DNA of 64,000 nt from JANMDU01 sp043777675 (GTDB lineage Bacteria > Pseudomonadota > Gammaproteobacteria > Burkholderiales > Burkholderiaceae_C), in the NCBI GenBank assembly GCA_043777675.1, contig JAYWHR010000065.1, forward strand, positions 30,188 to 94,187, written 5' to 3'. Positions within the stretch are counted from its first letter, which is position 1. Every line of letters starts with the position of its first letter. Below are positions 26,442 through 34,333 of the stretch, in pieces. Below the pieces are notes generated by a model. That model searched no databases, was not told the DNA's origin, and saw only the letters and a list, made by a program, of their open reading frames with translations. The translations under genes were made by a program, and so were the position numbers.

Positions 26442-28100
26442 TCAAACACGATTCCAATCGAAAACCGCCTTATCGCCCTTGCCATAAACCTTCAAAGCCC
26501 CCTTCTCTCCCACGGCGTTAGGCCTCTGAAAGATCCAGTTTTGCCAAGCAGTCAAGCGGCCGAAGACGCGGGTGGCCATGGTCTCTACGCCGTTGAAGCG
26601 CAGATTGGCTTCCAAGCCTGTGAGTGCATCTGGGCTCATGGCCATGCGCTCTTCTAAAGCGATGCGCACTTCGTCTGCCCAATCAATATCATCTGGATTG
26701 GCGGTCACCAAGCCCAGTGCAAAGGCTGCATCTGCATCCAGCGGCTGGCCTGCCACAGCGCGCACGGCATCGAGCGCAGGCGCTTCGCTGTAGAAGCGGC
26801 GCTGCAAACGGCTTTCGCGCGTTGCCATCGGGTAGAGGCCAAAATTCACATCGCTCACAGTGATCTTCGGCGCTTTGGCTTCATAATCTGGCAAAGCGAG
26901 GTGATATGCGCGGTCACAAGCCAAGCTCAGCTCTAAGAAAGTGCCTGCAAAGCACGAGCCGGGTTCGATGAAAGCGAAGAGGCTACGGGAAGATACATCA
27001 ATGCGGCTGAAGGTGCGGCGTAGCATTCCGATGGTCTCGCGCACGAACCAATGATCCTTATTGGCCATCAGCACAGCATCCATCGCGAGCACTTTAGCGG
27101 CGTCGCCTTCGGTTTTGAAAATCCAAGTGCCAATGTCCAGCTCATTGGTGCGCATTTGCAAAATGGCATCATCCAGCTCACGCGCCAGCACGAAGGGATA
27201 CCAATTCGATGCTGCATTTTCGATAGCGGCTACGGTAGATTCCACGCCGGCTGTTGGCGCTTTAACTATAAAAGTAGCAAGGCGCTTAGCGCGATCAATC
27301 TCTACCGTCACGTTGCCATAGCGCAATGCATCAGCTTCAATCGTGCAATTCAATGGTGTGAGTGCCACGCCTTTTGCGCCAGCAGGTCGGTCGCTCTTCT
27401 CAGCCAATTCTGCTGCTCGCTTTTGCACAGCCTCGTTAAATTGCGCGGGCTTCACAGCCTGATCCACCAAGCGCCATTCCACAGCTTTCTTGCCGCGCAC
27501 GCCTTCAACACTGGTGCAAAAAATATCAGCCAAATCATGGCGTACTTTGCGTTTGTCTGTCACGCGGGTGAGGCCGCCGGTGCCGGGCAACACGCCGAGC
27601 AGTGGCACTTCAGGCAAGCTCACAGCGCTGGCGCGGTCGTCTACCAAAATGATTTCATCGCAAGCCAGCGCCACTTCATAGCCGCCACCTGCGCATGCCC
27701 CGTTCACAGCAGCAATGAATTTGAGGCCGCTGTATTCGGAAGAATCTTCCAAACCATTGCGCGTCTCGTTGGTGAATTTGCAGAAATTCACTTTCCATGC
27801 GTGGCTCGATACGCCAAGCATGAAAATATTGGCGCCCGAGCAAAACACTTTTTCCTTTGCGCTGGTGAGCACCACGGTGCGCACTTCAGGATGCTCGAAG
27901 CGGATGCGATTAATTGCATCGTTCAACTCAATGTCGACACCGAGGTCATAGCTGTTGAGTTTGAGCTTATAGCCGGGGCGAAGGCCAGCGTTTTCATCGA
28001 AGTCGGCTTTGAGCGTGGCCACTGCGCCATTGAACTCCAATTTCCAATGTTTGTATTGGCTAGGCTCGGTGCGGTAGTTAACGCGAAGTTCGTTGCTCAT
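26442..28100 (-). CDS. boxC: 2,3-epoxybenzoyl-CoA dihydrolase BoxC
   Basis: A large crotonase-superfamily enzyme (552 residues) that opens the epoxidised ring with two waters, giving 3,4-dehydroadipyl-CoA semialdehyde and formate. The first crotonase-like half has KEKVFCSGANIFMLG near 80-95 and NGACAGGGYEVALACDE near 130-146. A second crotonase-like half follows after about residue 290, with EPGSCFAGTFLELSLACD. The junction near 283-300 contains a dispersed repeat encoding APTAGVESTVAAIEN. GAGGAGACAAC stands before the ATG, almost the same leader as in bclA. It is the first structural gene of the box operon after boxR. Confidence 0.95.
   Translation of the reverse strand: MSNELRVNYRTEPSQYKHWKLEFNGAVATLKADFDENAGLRPGYKLKLNSYDLGVDIELNDAINRIRFEHPEVRTVVLTSAKEKVFCSGANIFMLGVSSHAWKVNFCKFTNETRNGLEDSSEYSGLKFIAAVNGACAGGGYEVALACDEIILVDDRASAVSLPEVPLLGVLPGTGGLTRVTDKRKVRHDLADIFCTSVEGVRGKKAVEWRLVDQAVKPAQFNEAVQKRAAELAEKSDRPAGAKGVALTPLNCTIEADALRYGNVTVEIDRAKRLATFIVKAPTAGVESTVAAIENAASNWYPFVLARELDDAILQMRTNELDIGTWIFKTEGDAAKVLAMDAVLMANKDHWFVRETIGMLRRTFSRIDVSSRSLFAFIEPGSCFAGTFLELSLACDRAYHLALPDYEAKAPKITVSDVNFGLYPMATRESRLQRRFYSEAPALDAVRAVAGQPLDADAAFALGLVTANPDDIDWADEVRIALEERMAMSPDALTGLEANLRFNGVETMATRVFGRLTAWQNWIFQRPNAVGEKGALKVYGKGDKAVFDWNRV
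27211..27275 (+). repeat. Dispersed short repeat, copy 5 (in frame in boxC)
   Basis: TTTTCGATAGC, GGCTACGGTAGATTCCACGC, then CGGCTGTTGGCGC and a T/A tail: the same block order as copies 3 and 4, more diverged. In the boxC frame it encodes AGVESTVAAIENAAS, in the region linking the two crotonase-like halves. Confidence 0.7.
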
Positions 28101-28127
28101 GAGTTGTCTCCTCGGTTTAGTTTATGA

Positions 28128-28159
28128 ATTATATTGCATATTTTGAAAACATGCAATAT
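28128..28159 (-). promoter_or_regulatory. boxC promoter with overlapping BoxR-type operator
   Basis: On the minus strand TTGCAT (28156-28151), a 17-base spacer and a perfect TATAAT (28133-28128) form a near-ideal sigma-70 promoter, starting about 20 bases before the boxC ATG. A perfect 9-bp inverted repeat, ATATTGCAT / ATGCAATAT (28131-28139 and 28151-28159), covers the -35 and the -10 edge. Regulators of the BzdR/BoxR family are known to bind TGCA-containing repeats, so this is a likely repression site. Confidence 0.7.
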
Positions 28160-28167
28160 TTTTCATG

Positions 28168-29100
28168 TTATTGAATTTCAACCACGGGCAGGAGCAATTT
28201 TTGAAGCAAGCCAAAGCTCTCATTCAAGCCTTGCGCACTCGTGTTGAGCGTGAAATCAGCTTTGGAATAGAAGGCAGTGCGGCCTGCCAGAATGCTCTTC
28301 AAATCATCCAACGCCTCTTTGCTGGCCGCCATCGGGCGCATGTCGCCCTGCGCTTGCACGCGCTGCAAATGCTCTTGCGGCTCGGCTTGAAGCCAAACGC
28401 TGGTGCAGTGCGTGAGCACGGTATTGAATGTGCTCACATCGCTCACCAGCCCGCCCGGCGTAGCGATCACGCATTGCGCATGCTGGGCAATCAGCGCATC
28501 GAGTGCGCGGCGCTCATAGCGGCGATATGCCGTCACGCCATACAGCGCCTGAATCTCCGCCACGGAAGTGCCTGCCAACTTCTCAATCTCTCTGCTCATC
28601 TCAAAAAACGGGTATTTCAACGTCTGCGCAAGCATCTTGCCCAGCGTGGATTTACCTGCCCCGCGCAGGCCGATCAAAGCGATTCTCTGAGACCGTTTTT
28701 GGCCAGTAGCCGGCATAGAATCTGCGCGAGGCGCTCCTAAATATGTAGCAATGTTCAACCGAAGGTGTTTCAGTTGCACCTCATCCGCGTTTTCCAACAG
28801 TTTGCGCAGCATCAGCCATTCGGGGTTGCTTGTGGTCAAGTCGCCATGCAGCTCGGCCAGCGGGCATTCCAGCGCATCGGCCACCTGCTGCAAGATCAAA
28901 ATCGAGGCATTGCCCACGCCATATTCCAAATTGGCCAAATGCCGCTCAGACACATCAGCAGCGGCGGCCAGCGCCTTGCGCGTTAGCCCCCGGCGCGAGC
29001 GCTGGCTGCGCACGCGCTCGCCCAGAGCTACCAAAAACGGGTTTTTGGCCTCTGGCTCGTCAGCTTCAGCAGCATCAACATGCAATATATTGCTTGACAT
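28168..29100 (-). CDS. boxR: BoxR/BzdR-type regulator: HTH fused to shikimate-kinase-like domain
   Basis: A 310-residue repressor of benzoate genes that senses benzoyl-CoA. Residues about 22-85 form an XRE helix-turn-helix (RSQRSRRGLTRKALAAAADV, then SERHLANLEYGVGNAS). Residues about 135-300 resemble shikimate kinase, with P-loop GLRGAGKST and ATPGGLV, used in this family as an effector-binding domain. The linker is about 115-135 and includes a dispersed repeat read in the opposite sense to most. Its own start codons overlap a TGCA palindrome next to the bclA promoter, implying autoregulation. It is upstream of boxC and divergent from bclA. Confidence 0.93.
   Translation of the reverse strand: MSSNILHVDAAEADEPEAKNPFLVALGERVRSQRSRRGLTRKALAAAADVSERHLANLEYGVGNASILILQQVADALECPLAELHGDLTTSNPEWLMLRKLLENADEVQLKHLRLNIATYLGAPRADSMPATGQKRSQRIALIGLRGAGKSTLGKMLAQTLKYPFFEMSREIEKLAGTSVAEIQALYGVTAYRRYERRALDALIAQHAQCVIATPGGLVSDVSTFNTVLTHCTSVWLQAEPQEHLQRVQAQGDMRPMAASKEALDDLKSILAGRTAFYSKADFTLNTSAQGLNESFGLLQKLLLPVVEIQ
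28692..28749 (+). repeat. Dispersed short repeat, copy 6 (in frame in boxR)
   Basis: A T-rich lead, then AGCCGGCATAGAATCTGCGC and a diverged tail ending in TATGTAGC. Its AGCCGGCATAGAATCTGCGC block is identical to that of the metG copy. In the boxR frame the element reads in the other sense (ATYLGAPRADSMPATGQKR) and lies in the HTH/kinase-like linker. Confidence 0.8.
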
Positions 29101-29144
29101 GGGGTGATTTCAGGATTTATAGTTCAACTGGAATTATTTTGCAT
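29080..29144 (+). promoter_or_regulatory. bclA promoter and TGCA operator at the boxR/bclA divergence
   Basis: TTGACA (29094-29099), an 18-base spacer and TATAGT (29118-29123) make a strong promoter for bclA. Directly upstream, ATGCAATATATTGC (29080-29093) is a palindrome sharing the TGCAATAT half of the boxC operator; it lies within boxR codons 3-7. Another TGCA is at 29140-29143, near the expected start of transcription and near a possible boxR -10. BoxR control of both directions is inferred. Confidence 0.65.
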
Positions 29145-29187
29145 CAGAACAGATAACCCGTCAAACCAAGGGCTTGAGGAGACAACC

Positions 29188-30783
29188 ATGCAACAGCACA
29201 CACCAGCGCCCCCGGCGCAGTTCAATTTCGCCGCCGATTTGATCGCCGCCAACGCGGCCCGCCCCAATAAAGTCGCTCTCATCGACGATGCTCTCTCGCT
29301 CACCTATGGCCAGCTTGCAGAGCAAATCAAAAGTACCGCTGCCGGCCTGCTAAACGCTGGCTTGCGCCGTGAAGAGCGCGTCTTGCTCCTGATGCACGAT
29401 TGCAGCGATTGGGTCGTCTCCTTCCTCGGCTGCTTGTATGCGGGCGTGGTTCCCGTGGCGGTTAACACGCTGCTCACACCGGAAGACTACGCTTATATGC
29501 TGCAACACAGCCGCGCCCAAGCGGCCTTGGTCTCTGGTGCGCTCGTGCCTGCACTGCAAGGCGGCATGCAACTCGCTTCGCAAAATGGCGGGCATGAAAT
29601 CAAGGCAATTTATGTTTCCCGTGCAACTGCCGATCTGCCAGTGAGCTACAGGGCTTGGAGCACGTTGCTTGAAGCTGCGCCCTTGAGCAAGCCTTGCCCC
29701 ACATACGCCGATGAAGCCGCCTTCTGGCTCTATTCTTCAGGCTCCACAGGCCGCCCCAAAGGCACTGTTCACACCCATGCCAATGCGTTTTACACCGCAG
29801 AGTTGTATGGCAAAGGCGTTTTGCAAATCACCGAGAAGGATGTGTGCTTCTCCGCCGCCAAGCTCTTCTTTGCTTATGGCTTAGGTAACGGCCTGAGCTT
29901 CCCGCTCGCCGTGGGCGCCACCGTGATTTTGATGGCCGAGCGGCCCACGCCGGATGCCGTCTTTAAACGCTGGAAAGGGCAGCTAGCCGGCATGAAATCT
30001 ATCAAGCCTACTATCTTTTTCGGAGCACCCACAGGTTTCGCTGGCATGCTTGCTGCGCCCAATCTCCCAGCTAAAAACGAAGTGGCGTTGCGCATGTGCT
30101 CCAGCGCCGGCGAAGCCCTGCCCGCAGACATTGGCCAACGGTTTGAAAAACACTTCGGTGTACAAATCATCGATGGCATCGGCTCCACCGAAATGCTACA
30201 TATCTTTTTATCCAACCAACCCGGCAAAGTCCGTTACGGCACCACGGGATGGGCTGTGCCCGGATATCAGGTTGAACTCAGAGGAGAGGGCGGTGGCGCT
30301 GTGCCCGACGGCGAGCCCGGTGAGCTCTACATCCAAGGCCCCACGGCTGCTCTCATGTATTGGCAAAACAGAGAAAAATCTCGCAACACTTTTCAAGGCG
30401 AATGGACGAAAAGCGGCGACAAATACGTCAAAAACTCTGACGGCTCATACACCTACTCAGGCCGCAGCGACGACATGCTCAAGGTCAGCGGTATCTACGT
30501 CTCTCCCTTCGAGGTGGAAGCCACACTCGTGCAACACAGCGCCGTGTTAGAGGCCGCCGTCATCGGCAAAGAAGATCACGAGGGGCTTACAAAAACCAAA
30601 GCCTTCGTCGTCTTAAAAGACGGGCATTCGGCCACCGAAGAAGAACTCAAAGCCTTCGTCAAAGGCCTTCTCGCGCCCTACAAATATCCGCGCTACATTG
30701 AGTTTGTGCGCGAATTGCCCAAGACGGCGACGGGGAAGATTCAGCGGTTTAAATTGCGAGATTTGGAAGCTTCGCGTCATTGA
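29188..30783 (+). CDS. bclA: Benzoate-CoA ligase
   Basis: Activates benzoate with ATP and CoA to benzoyl-CoA, the entry step of the box pathway. It is an adenylate-forming enzyme of 531 residues, with the ATP loop YSSGSTGRPKGTVHTH near 178-193, SSAGEALPADIGQRF, DGIGSTEMLHIF near 325, the hinge GRSDDMLKVSGIYVSPFEVE near 425 and the catalytic lysine in PKTATGKIQRFKLR near 518. The frame is open upstream to 29104, but the ATG at 29188 follows GAGGAGACAACC and gives the normal N terminus. It is divergent from boxR, under a strong promoter with TGCA operators. Confidence 0.95.
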   Translation: MQQHTPAPPAQFNFAADLIAANAARPNKVALIDDALSLTYGQLAEQIKSTAAGLLNAGLRREERVLLLMHDCSDWVVSFLGCLYAGVVPVAVNTLLTPEDYAYMLQHSRAQAALVSGALVPALQGGMQLASQNGGHEIKAIYVSRATADLPVSYRAWSTLLEAAPLSKPCPTYADEAAFWLYSSGSTGRPKGTVHTHANAFYTAELYGKGVLQITEKDVCFSAAKLFFAYGLGNGLSFPLAVGATVILMAERPTPDAVFKRWKGQLAGMKSIKPTIFFGAPTGFAGMLAAPNLPAKNEVALRMCSSAGEALPADIGQRFEKHFGVQIIDGIGSTEMLHIFLSNQPGKVRYGTTGWAVPGYQVELRGEGGGAVPDGEPGELYIQGPTAALMYWQNREKSRNTFQGEWTKSGDKYVKNSDGSYTYSGRSDDMLKVSGIYVSPFEVEATLVQHSAVLEAAVIGKEDHEGLTKTKAFVVLKDGHSATEEELKAFVKGLLAPYKYPRYIEFVRELPKTATGKIQRFKLRDLEASRH

Positions 30784-31012
30784 GCGTACATTGGTAGTAC
30801 GCTGTGGCCTGAGATGACTGAAATCGGGCGCCCTCATGGTGGAGTACCACAAATCGGTCGCCCAATTTCAGTCATCTCAGACCGTCTTGTACAACGCGAC
30901 CGGCTACGAGCGAAGACCTTTCGAGTAGCCAACAGGCCGCGAGTGTGAGGCTTTGCGACTGACCGATTTGTGGTACTCCACCATGAGGGCAGGCGCAAAG
31001 CCTCACACTCGC
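30784..31012. repeat. Paired hairpins with perfectly complementary 30-nt loops
   Basis: Four nested elements fill the gap after bclA. GCGTAC/GTACGC (30784-30802) is a small hairpin. 30809-30830 pairs with 30859-30880 (22 bp, one mismatch), enclosing a loop. 30939-30957 pairs with 30994-31012 (19 bp, perfect), enclosing a second loop. The block 30830-30859 in the first hairpin is the perfect 30-bp reverse complement of 30961-30990 in the second. A further GGCTAC/GTAGCC stem is at 30902-30930. No coding frame is visible. The 3' end is about 45 bases before the CoA-transferase start. Confidence 0.9.
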
Positions 31013-31055
31013 AGCCGCTCTATCCACGCAGCCATCAACAGCCAGCCAACAACCT

Positions 31056-32168
31056 ATGCAAAACCTAGACAGCCTCCAAGGCATCAAAGTCATCGATCTA
31101 TCGCGAGTACTCGGCGGCCCCTACTGCACGCAAATCTTGGCAGACCACGGCGCAGATGTTTTGAAAATCGAGCCACCTCAAGGGGACGAGACACGCGGCT
31201 GGGGCCCGCCATTTAATGCACATGGCACAGCCAGCTATTTCCTAGGTCTGAACCGCAACAAACGCGGCACGACCATGGATTTGTACGATCCCGCGCAGCG
31301 CGAAGCTTTGATGAAGTTGCTCGAAGATGCCGATGTGCTCGTGGAGAATTTCAAAACGGGCAGCATGGAAAAATGGGGTATTGGGTTTGACACACTGCAT
31401 GCCAAATTCCCTCGCCTCATCCATTGCCGAGTGAGTGGTTTCGGCGCAGATGGGCCGATGGGCGGCTTGCCCGGCTATGACGCTGCGATTCAAGCTTTAG
31501 CTGGCCTGATGAGCATCAATGGCGAAAAGGGCGGCGAGCCGCTCCGTATGGGCATCCCCATCGTCGATATTGCCACCGGTATGAGCGCCGCCATGGGCAT
31601 CTTGCTCGCGCTGCATGAGCGCGACAAAGGCGGAGGAAGCGGATTGGGTCAGTTCGTCGAATCCAGTCTCTACGACAACGGCTTAGCGCTGCTGCACCCT
31701 CATAGCGCCAACCATTTGCTCGATGGCCGCGTGCCCGGCCGCAGCGGCAATGCGCATCCCAATATCGTGCCCTACGACACCTTTGCCACAGGCACTGAGC
31801 CGATCTTCCTCGCCGTGGGCAACGACCGGCAATTTGCCACCCTCGTGCAGACCATCGGTGCGCCCGATCTCGCCACCGATCCGCGCTTCGTCAACAACGG
31901 TCAGCGCAACCTCAACCGCGTCGCCCTCAAAGCCGCTTTAGAGGAAAAACTTGCCCTCTTCGCTGGCAAACCGCTGGCAGATCAACTCGTGCGCGCAGGC
32001 GTGCCCTGTGCCCCCATCCAAGACGTGAAAGCCGCGCTGAGCGACGAGCACACCTTGCACCGCGAGATGATCGTCAATATCGGTGAATATCAAGGCGTCG
32101 CCTCTCCCATCAAGCTCAGCCGCACGCCTGCGACCTACCGCTTACCACCGCCAGAGCGAAACAAATAG
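31056..32168 (+). CDS. CaiB/BaiF family (type III) CoA-transferase
   Basis: Moves CoA between carboxylic acids through an enzyme-bound anhydride. The 370-residue protein has the family N terminus (GIKVIDLSRVLGGPYCTQIL, GADVLKIEPPQGDETRGWGP), NRNKRGTTMDL, VLVENFKTGSMEKWG, and the catalytic aspartate at about 171 in VDIATGMSAAMGILLALHERD. Substrate cannot be read from the sequence; a role in aromatic or dicarboxylic acid CoA exchange would fit the setting. There is no clear ribosome binding site before the ATG, and the upstream gap is the paired-hairpin structure, which could affect its expression. Confidence 0.9.
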   Translation: MQNLDSLQGIKVIDLSRVLGGPYCTQILADHGADVLKIEPPQGDETRGWGPPFNAHGTASYFLGLNRNKRGTTMDLYDPAQREALMKLLEDADVLVENFKTGSMEKWGIGFDTLHAKFPRLIHCRVSGFGADGPMGGLPGYDAAIQALAGLMSINGEKGGEPLRMGIPIVDIATGMSAAMGILLALHERDKGGGSGLGQFVESSLYDNGLALLHPHSANHLLDGRVPGRSGNAHPNIVPYDTFATGTEPIFLAVGNDRQFATLVQTIGAPDLATDPRFVNNGQRNLNRVALKAALEEKLALFAGKPLADQLVRAGVPCAPIQDVKAALSDEHTLHREMIVNIGEYQGVASPIKLSRTPATYRLPPPERNK

Positions 32169-32230
32169 CGCCGAACGCCGTCTCACCAAGCCCTGCGCGA
32201 CAATCTGCCATCGCAATTTAGGAAACCCCC

Positions 32231-33019
32231 ATGACCCTCTCGCTTAAAAACAAAACCGCCCTCATCACAGGCTCCACCAGTGGCATCGGCCTAGGCATTG
32301 CCATTGAGCTTGCCAAGCAAGGCGCGAATATTGTGCTCAACGGTTTCGGAGACGCGGCAGCCATTGAAGCCGCTCGCTCGCAGGTAGCCGCGCAAGGCGT
32401 ACGCGTGGCCTACCACGGGGCAGATATGAGCAAGCCCGCTGAGATCGAGCAGCTCATCGCATTTGCCGCCCGAGAATTCGGCATGGTCGATATCTTGGTG
32501 AACAACGCAGGCATTCAGCATGTGAGCCCGGTGGAGAATTTCCCTGTTGAAAAGTGGGATGCTATTCTGGCCATCAATTTATCCAGCGCCTTCCACACCA
32601 CACGCTTGGCCATGCCCGGGATGCGCGCCAAAAATTGGGGCCGCATCATCAACATCGCCTCAGCGCATGGCTTGGTGGCCTCCCAAGACAAATCCGCCTA
32701 CGTCGCTGCCAAACATGGCCTCGTGGGTTTTACCAAATCCATCGCACTAGAAACAGCCACCACCGGCATCACAATCAACGCCATCTGCCCAGGCTGGGTG
32801 CTCACGCCCTTGGTGCAAAAGCAAATCGACAATCGCGCTGAGCGTGAAGGCATCAGCGTGGATCAGGCCAGCAAAGATCTGCTGGGCGAGAAGCAGCCCT
32901 CGCTCCAATTCACCACACCCCAGCAGCTCGGCGAACTTGCCGTCTTCCTCTGCCAAGAGGCAGCAGCTAACGTGCGTGGTCAGGCTTGGGCAGTGGATGG
33001 CGGGTGGACAGCGCAGTGA
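32231..33019 (+). CDS. bdhA: 3-hydroxybutyrate dehydrogenase (SDR family)
   Basis: NAD-dependent short-chain dehydrogenase interconverting 3-hydroxybutyrate and acetoacetate, used in polyhydroxybutyrate turnover. It has 262 residues: TGSTSGIGLGIA at 14-25, NNAGIQH near 91, the catalytic S/Y/K set in INIASAHGLVASQDKSAY then VAAKHG, and the C-terminal run EKQPSLQFTTPQQLGELAVF, which is typical of bacterial BDH. AGGA precedes the ATG at a good distance. It follows the CoA-transferase on the same strand. It could supply or use acetyl-CoA-derived products of benzoate breakdown. Confidence 0.92.
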   Translation: MTLSLKNKTALITGSTSGIGLGIAIELAKQGANIVLNGFGDAAAIEAARSQVAAQGVRVAYHGADMSKPAEIEQLIAFAAREFGMVDILVNNAGIQHVSPVENFPVEKWDAILAINLSSAFHTTRLAMPGMRAKNWGRIINIASAHGLVASQDKSAYVAAKHGLVGFTKSIALETATTGITINAICPGWVLTPLVQKQIDNRAEREGISVDQASKDLLGEKQPSLQFTTPQQLGELAVFLCQEAAANVRGQAWAVDGGWTAQ

Positions 33020-33035
33020 TCTGCATTCCTGTGCA

Positions 33036-33110
33036 CTACTAAATCAATAGCGCTCCACGCTGTATTTATTCCGGCTATGCAGCCAAAAAGCCTTAAAAAT
33101 CCACTAAAAA
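33036..33110 (+). repeat. Dispersed short repeat, copy 7 (bdhA/mrp gap)
   Basis: CTACTAAATCAATAGC, CTCCACGC, TTATTCCGGCTATGCAGCC and a tail of AAAAAGCC/TTAAAAATCC. It has the block order of copies 2-5. It occupies most of the 126-base gap between converging bdhA and mrp. Confidence 0.75.
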
Positions 33111-33145
33111 ATCTGCTCAGCGGCGCAAATCAGCGCCACTGAACT

Positions 33146-34234
33146 TCAAGTATCTTTGCTAATCTTGATAGAAGGAAACTTCGATGAAAAATCTTTGGCT
33201 TTCGCAGCAATCTTGATCGCCACTTGTCGCGCGACAGCTTTGTAGATTGTGGCAATCTCCCCATCTGGATCGGTCACCATCGTGGGGCGGCCGCTGTCTG
33301 CATTGACGCGGATGCTCATATTAAGTGGCAACGCGCCGAGGTAATCGATGCCCTTTTCCGCCGCATAGCGTTTGCCGCCATCTTCGCCAAAGATATGCTC
33401 GGTGTGGCCGCATTTTTCGCAGACGTGGACTGCCATGTTCTCCACCACGCCCAGAATCGGCACACCCACTTTTTCGAACATTGCCACGCCTTTTTTCGCA
33501 TCCAGCAAGGCAATGTCTTGCGGTGTGGTGACGATCACAGCGCCTGTCATGGGCACGCGCTGGCTGAGCGTAAGTTGAATATCGCCGGTGCCAGGGGGCA
33601 TATCGACGATGAGGTAATCCAAATCTTTCCAATTGGTTTGGCGAATCAGTTGCTCTAGCGCCTGAGTGGCCATGGGGCCGCGCCAGATCATGGCTTCGTC
33701 TTGGTTGACAAGGAAGCCTATGCTCATCACCTGCACGCCGTAGTTTTCCATGGGCTCCATGGTCTTGCCGTCTTCACTCTCTGGGCGGCCTTCAATGCCC
33801 ATCATCATGGGCTGGCTCGGGCCATAAATATCGGCATCCAAAATGCCCACGCGCGCGCCCTCGGCGGCCAGCGCGAGCGCGAGATTCACCGTGGTGGTGC
33901 TCTTGCCCACGCCGCCTTTGCCCGAAGCCACGGCTACGATGTTTTTTACCGTAGGCATGAGCGCCACACCGCGCTGAGCCGCATGCGCGACGATTTTGAC
34001 TGTGACATTGCAAGAGACGTTGTCCACGCCCGCCACGCTTTTGGCGGCTGCGATCAGCGCTTTGCGAAATGCCGGAATCTGGCTCTTGGCCGGGTAGCCC
34101 AGCTCCACATCAAAGGCCACATCGCCCTCGGTGACGGTGAGGTTTTTGATGCATTTGCTAGAGACAAAATCTTTACCGGTATTGGTGTCGATCACGCTTT
34201 TTAGCGCGTTGAGAATCTGTTCGTTGGTGGCCAT
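33146..34234 (-). CDS. mrp: Mrp/ApbC iron-sulfur cluster carrier ATPase
   Basis: A cytosolic P-loop NTPase (362 residues) that carries and delivers Fe-S clusters. The first 90 residues form a MIP18/DUF59 domain (VIDTNTGKDFVSSKCIKN). The deviant Walker A is ASGKGGVGKSTTTVNLA near 107, followed by DADIYGPSQPMMMG, DMPPGTGDIQLTLSQ and the bridging CxxC in VCEKCGHTEHIFGEDGG. It diverges from metG, the usual neighbour of this gene in proteobacteria. Fe-S enzymes such as BoxA and formate dehydrogenase are among possible clients. Confidence 0.95.
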   Translation of the reverse strand: MATNEQILNALKSVIDTNTGKDFVSSKCIKNLTVTEGDVAFDVELGYPAKSQIPAFRKALIAAAKSVAGVDNVSCNVTVKIVAHAAQRGVALMPTVKNIVAVASGKGGVGKSTTTVNLALALAAEGARVGILDADIYGPSQPMMMGIEGRPESEDGKTMEPMENYGVQVMSIGFLVNQDEAMIWRGPMATQALEQLIRQTNWKDLDYLIVDMPPGTGDIQLTLSQRVPMTGAVIVTTPQDIALLDAKKGVAMFEKVGVPILGVVENMAVHVCEKCGHTEHIFGEDGGKRYAAEKGIDYLGALPLNMSIRVNADSGRPTMVTDPDGEIATIYKAVARQVAIKIAAKAKDFSSKFPSIKISKDT

Positions 34235-34333
34235 AAGGTCTGCTAATTCGATGTTCGATGAAAGGGGGAATCGCTTGAGTGTACAGAAGCCCCATAAAAT
34301 CAGGGATTCCCCCGATAAGAACTGCTCCTCGCC

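Noticed and set aside
27051..28127. Long plus-strand frame of 358 codons
   Set aside because: It is entirely antisense to boxC, has no recognisable motif or ribosome binding site, and reflects codon bias of the real gene.
29990..30015. AGCCGGCATGAAATCTATCA in bclA, similar to the dispersed repeat core
   Set aside because: Only the first half of the core matches, and the encoded residues lead straight into the conserved KPTIFFGAPTGF motif; chance or an old remnant cannot be told apart.
30784..30802. GCGTAC/GTACGC hairpin after bclA considered as a terminator
   Set aside because: It has only six base pairs and no T run on either strand, so it is treated as part of the larger structured region.
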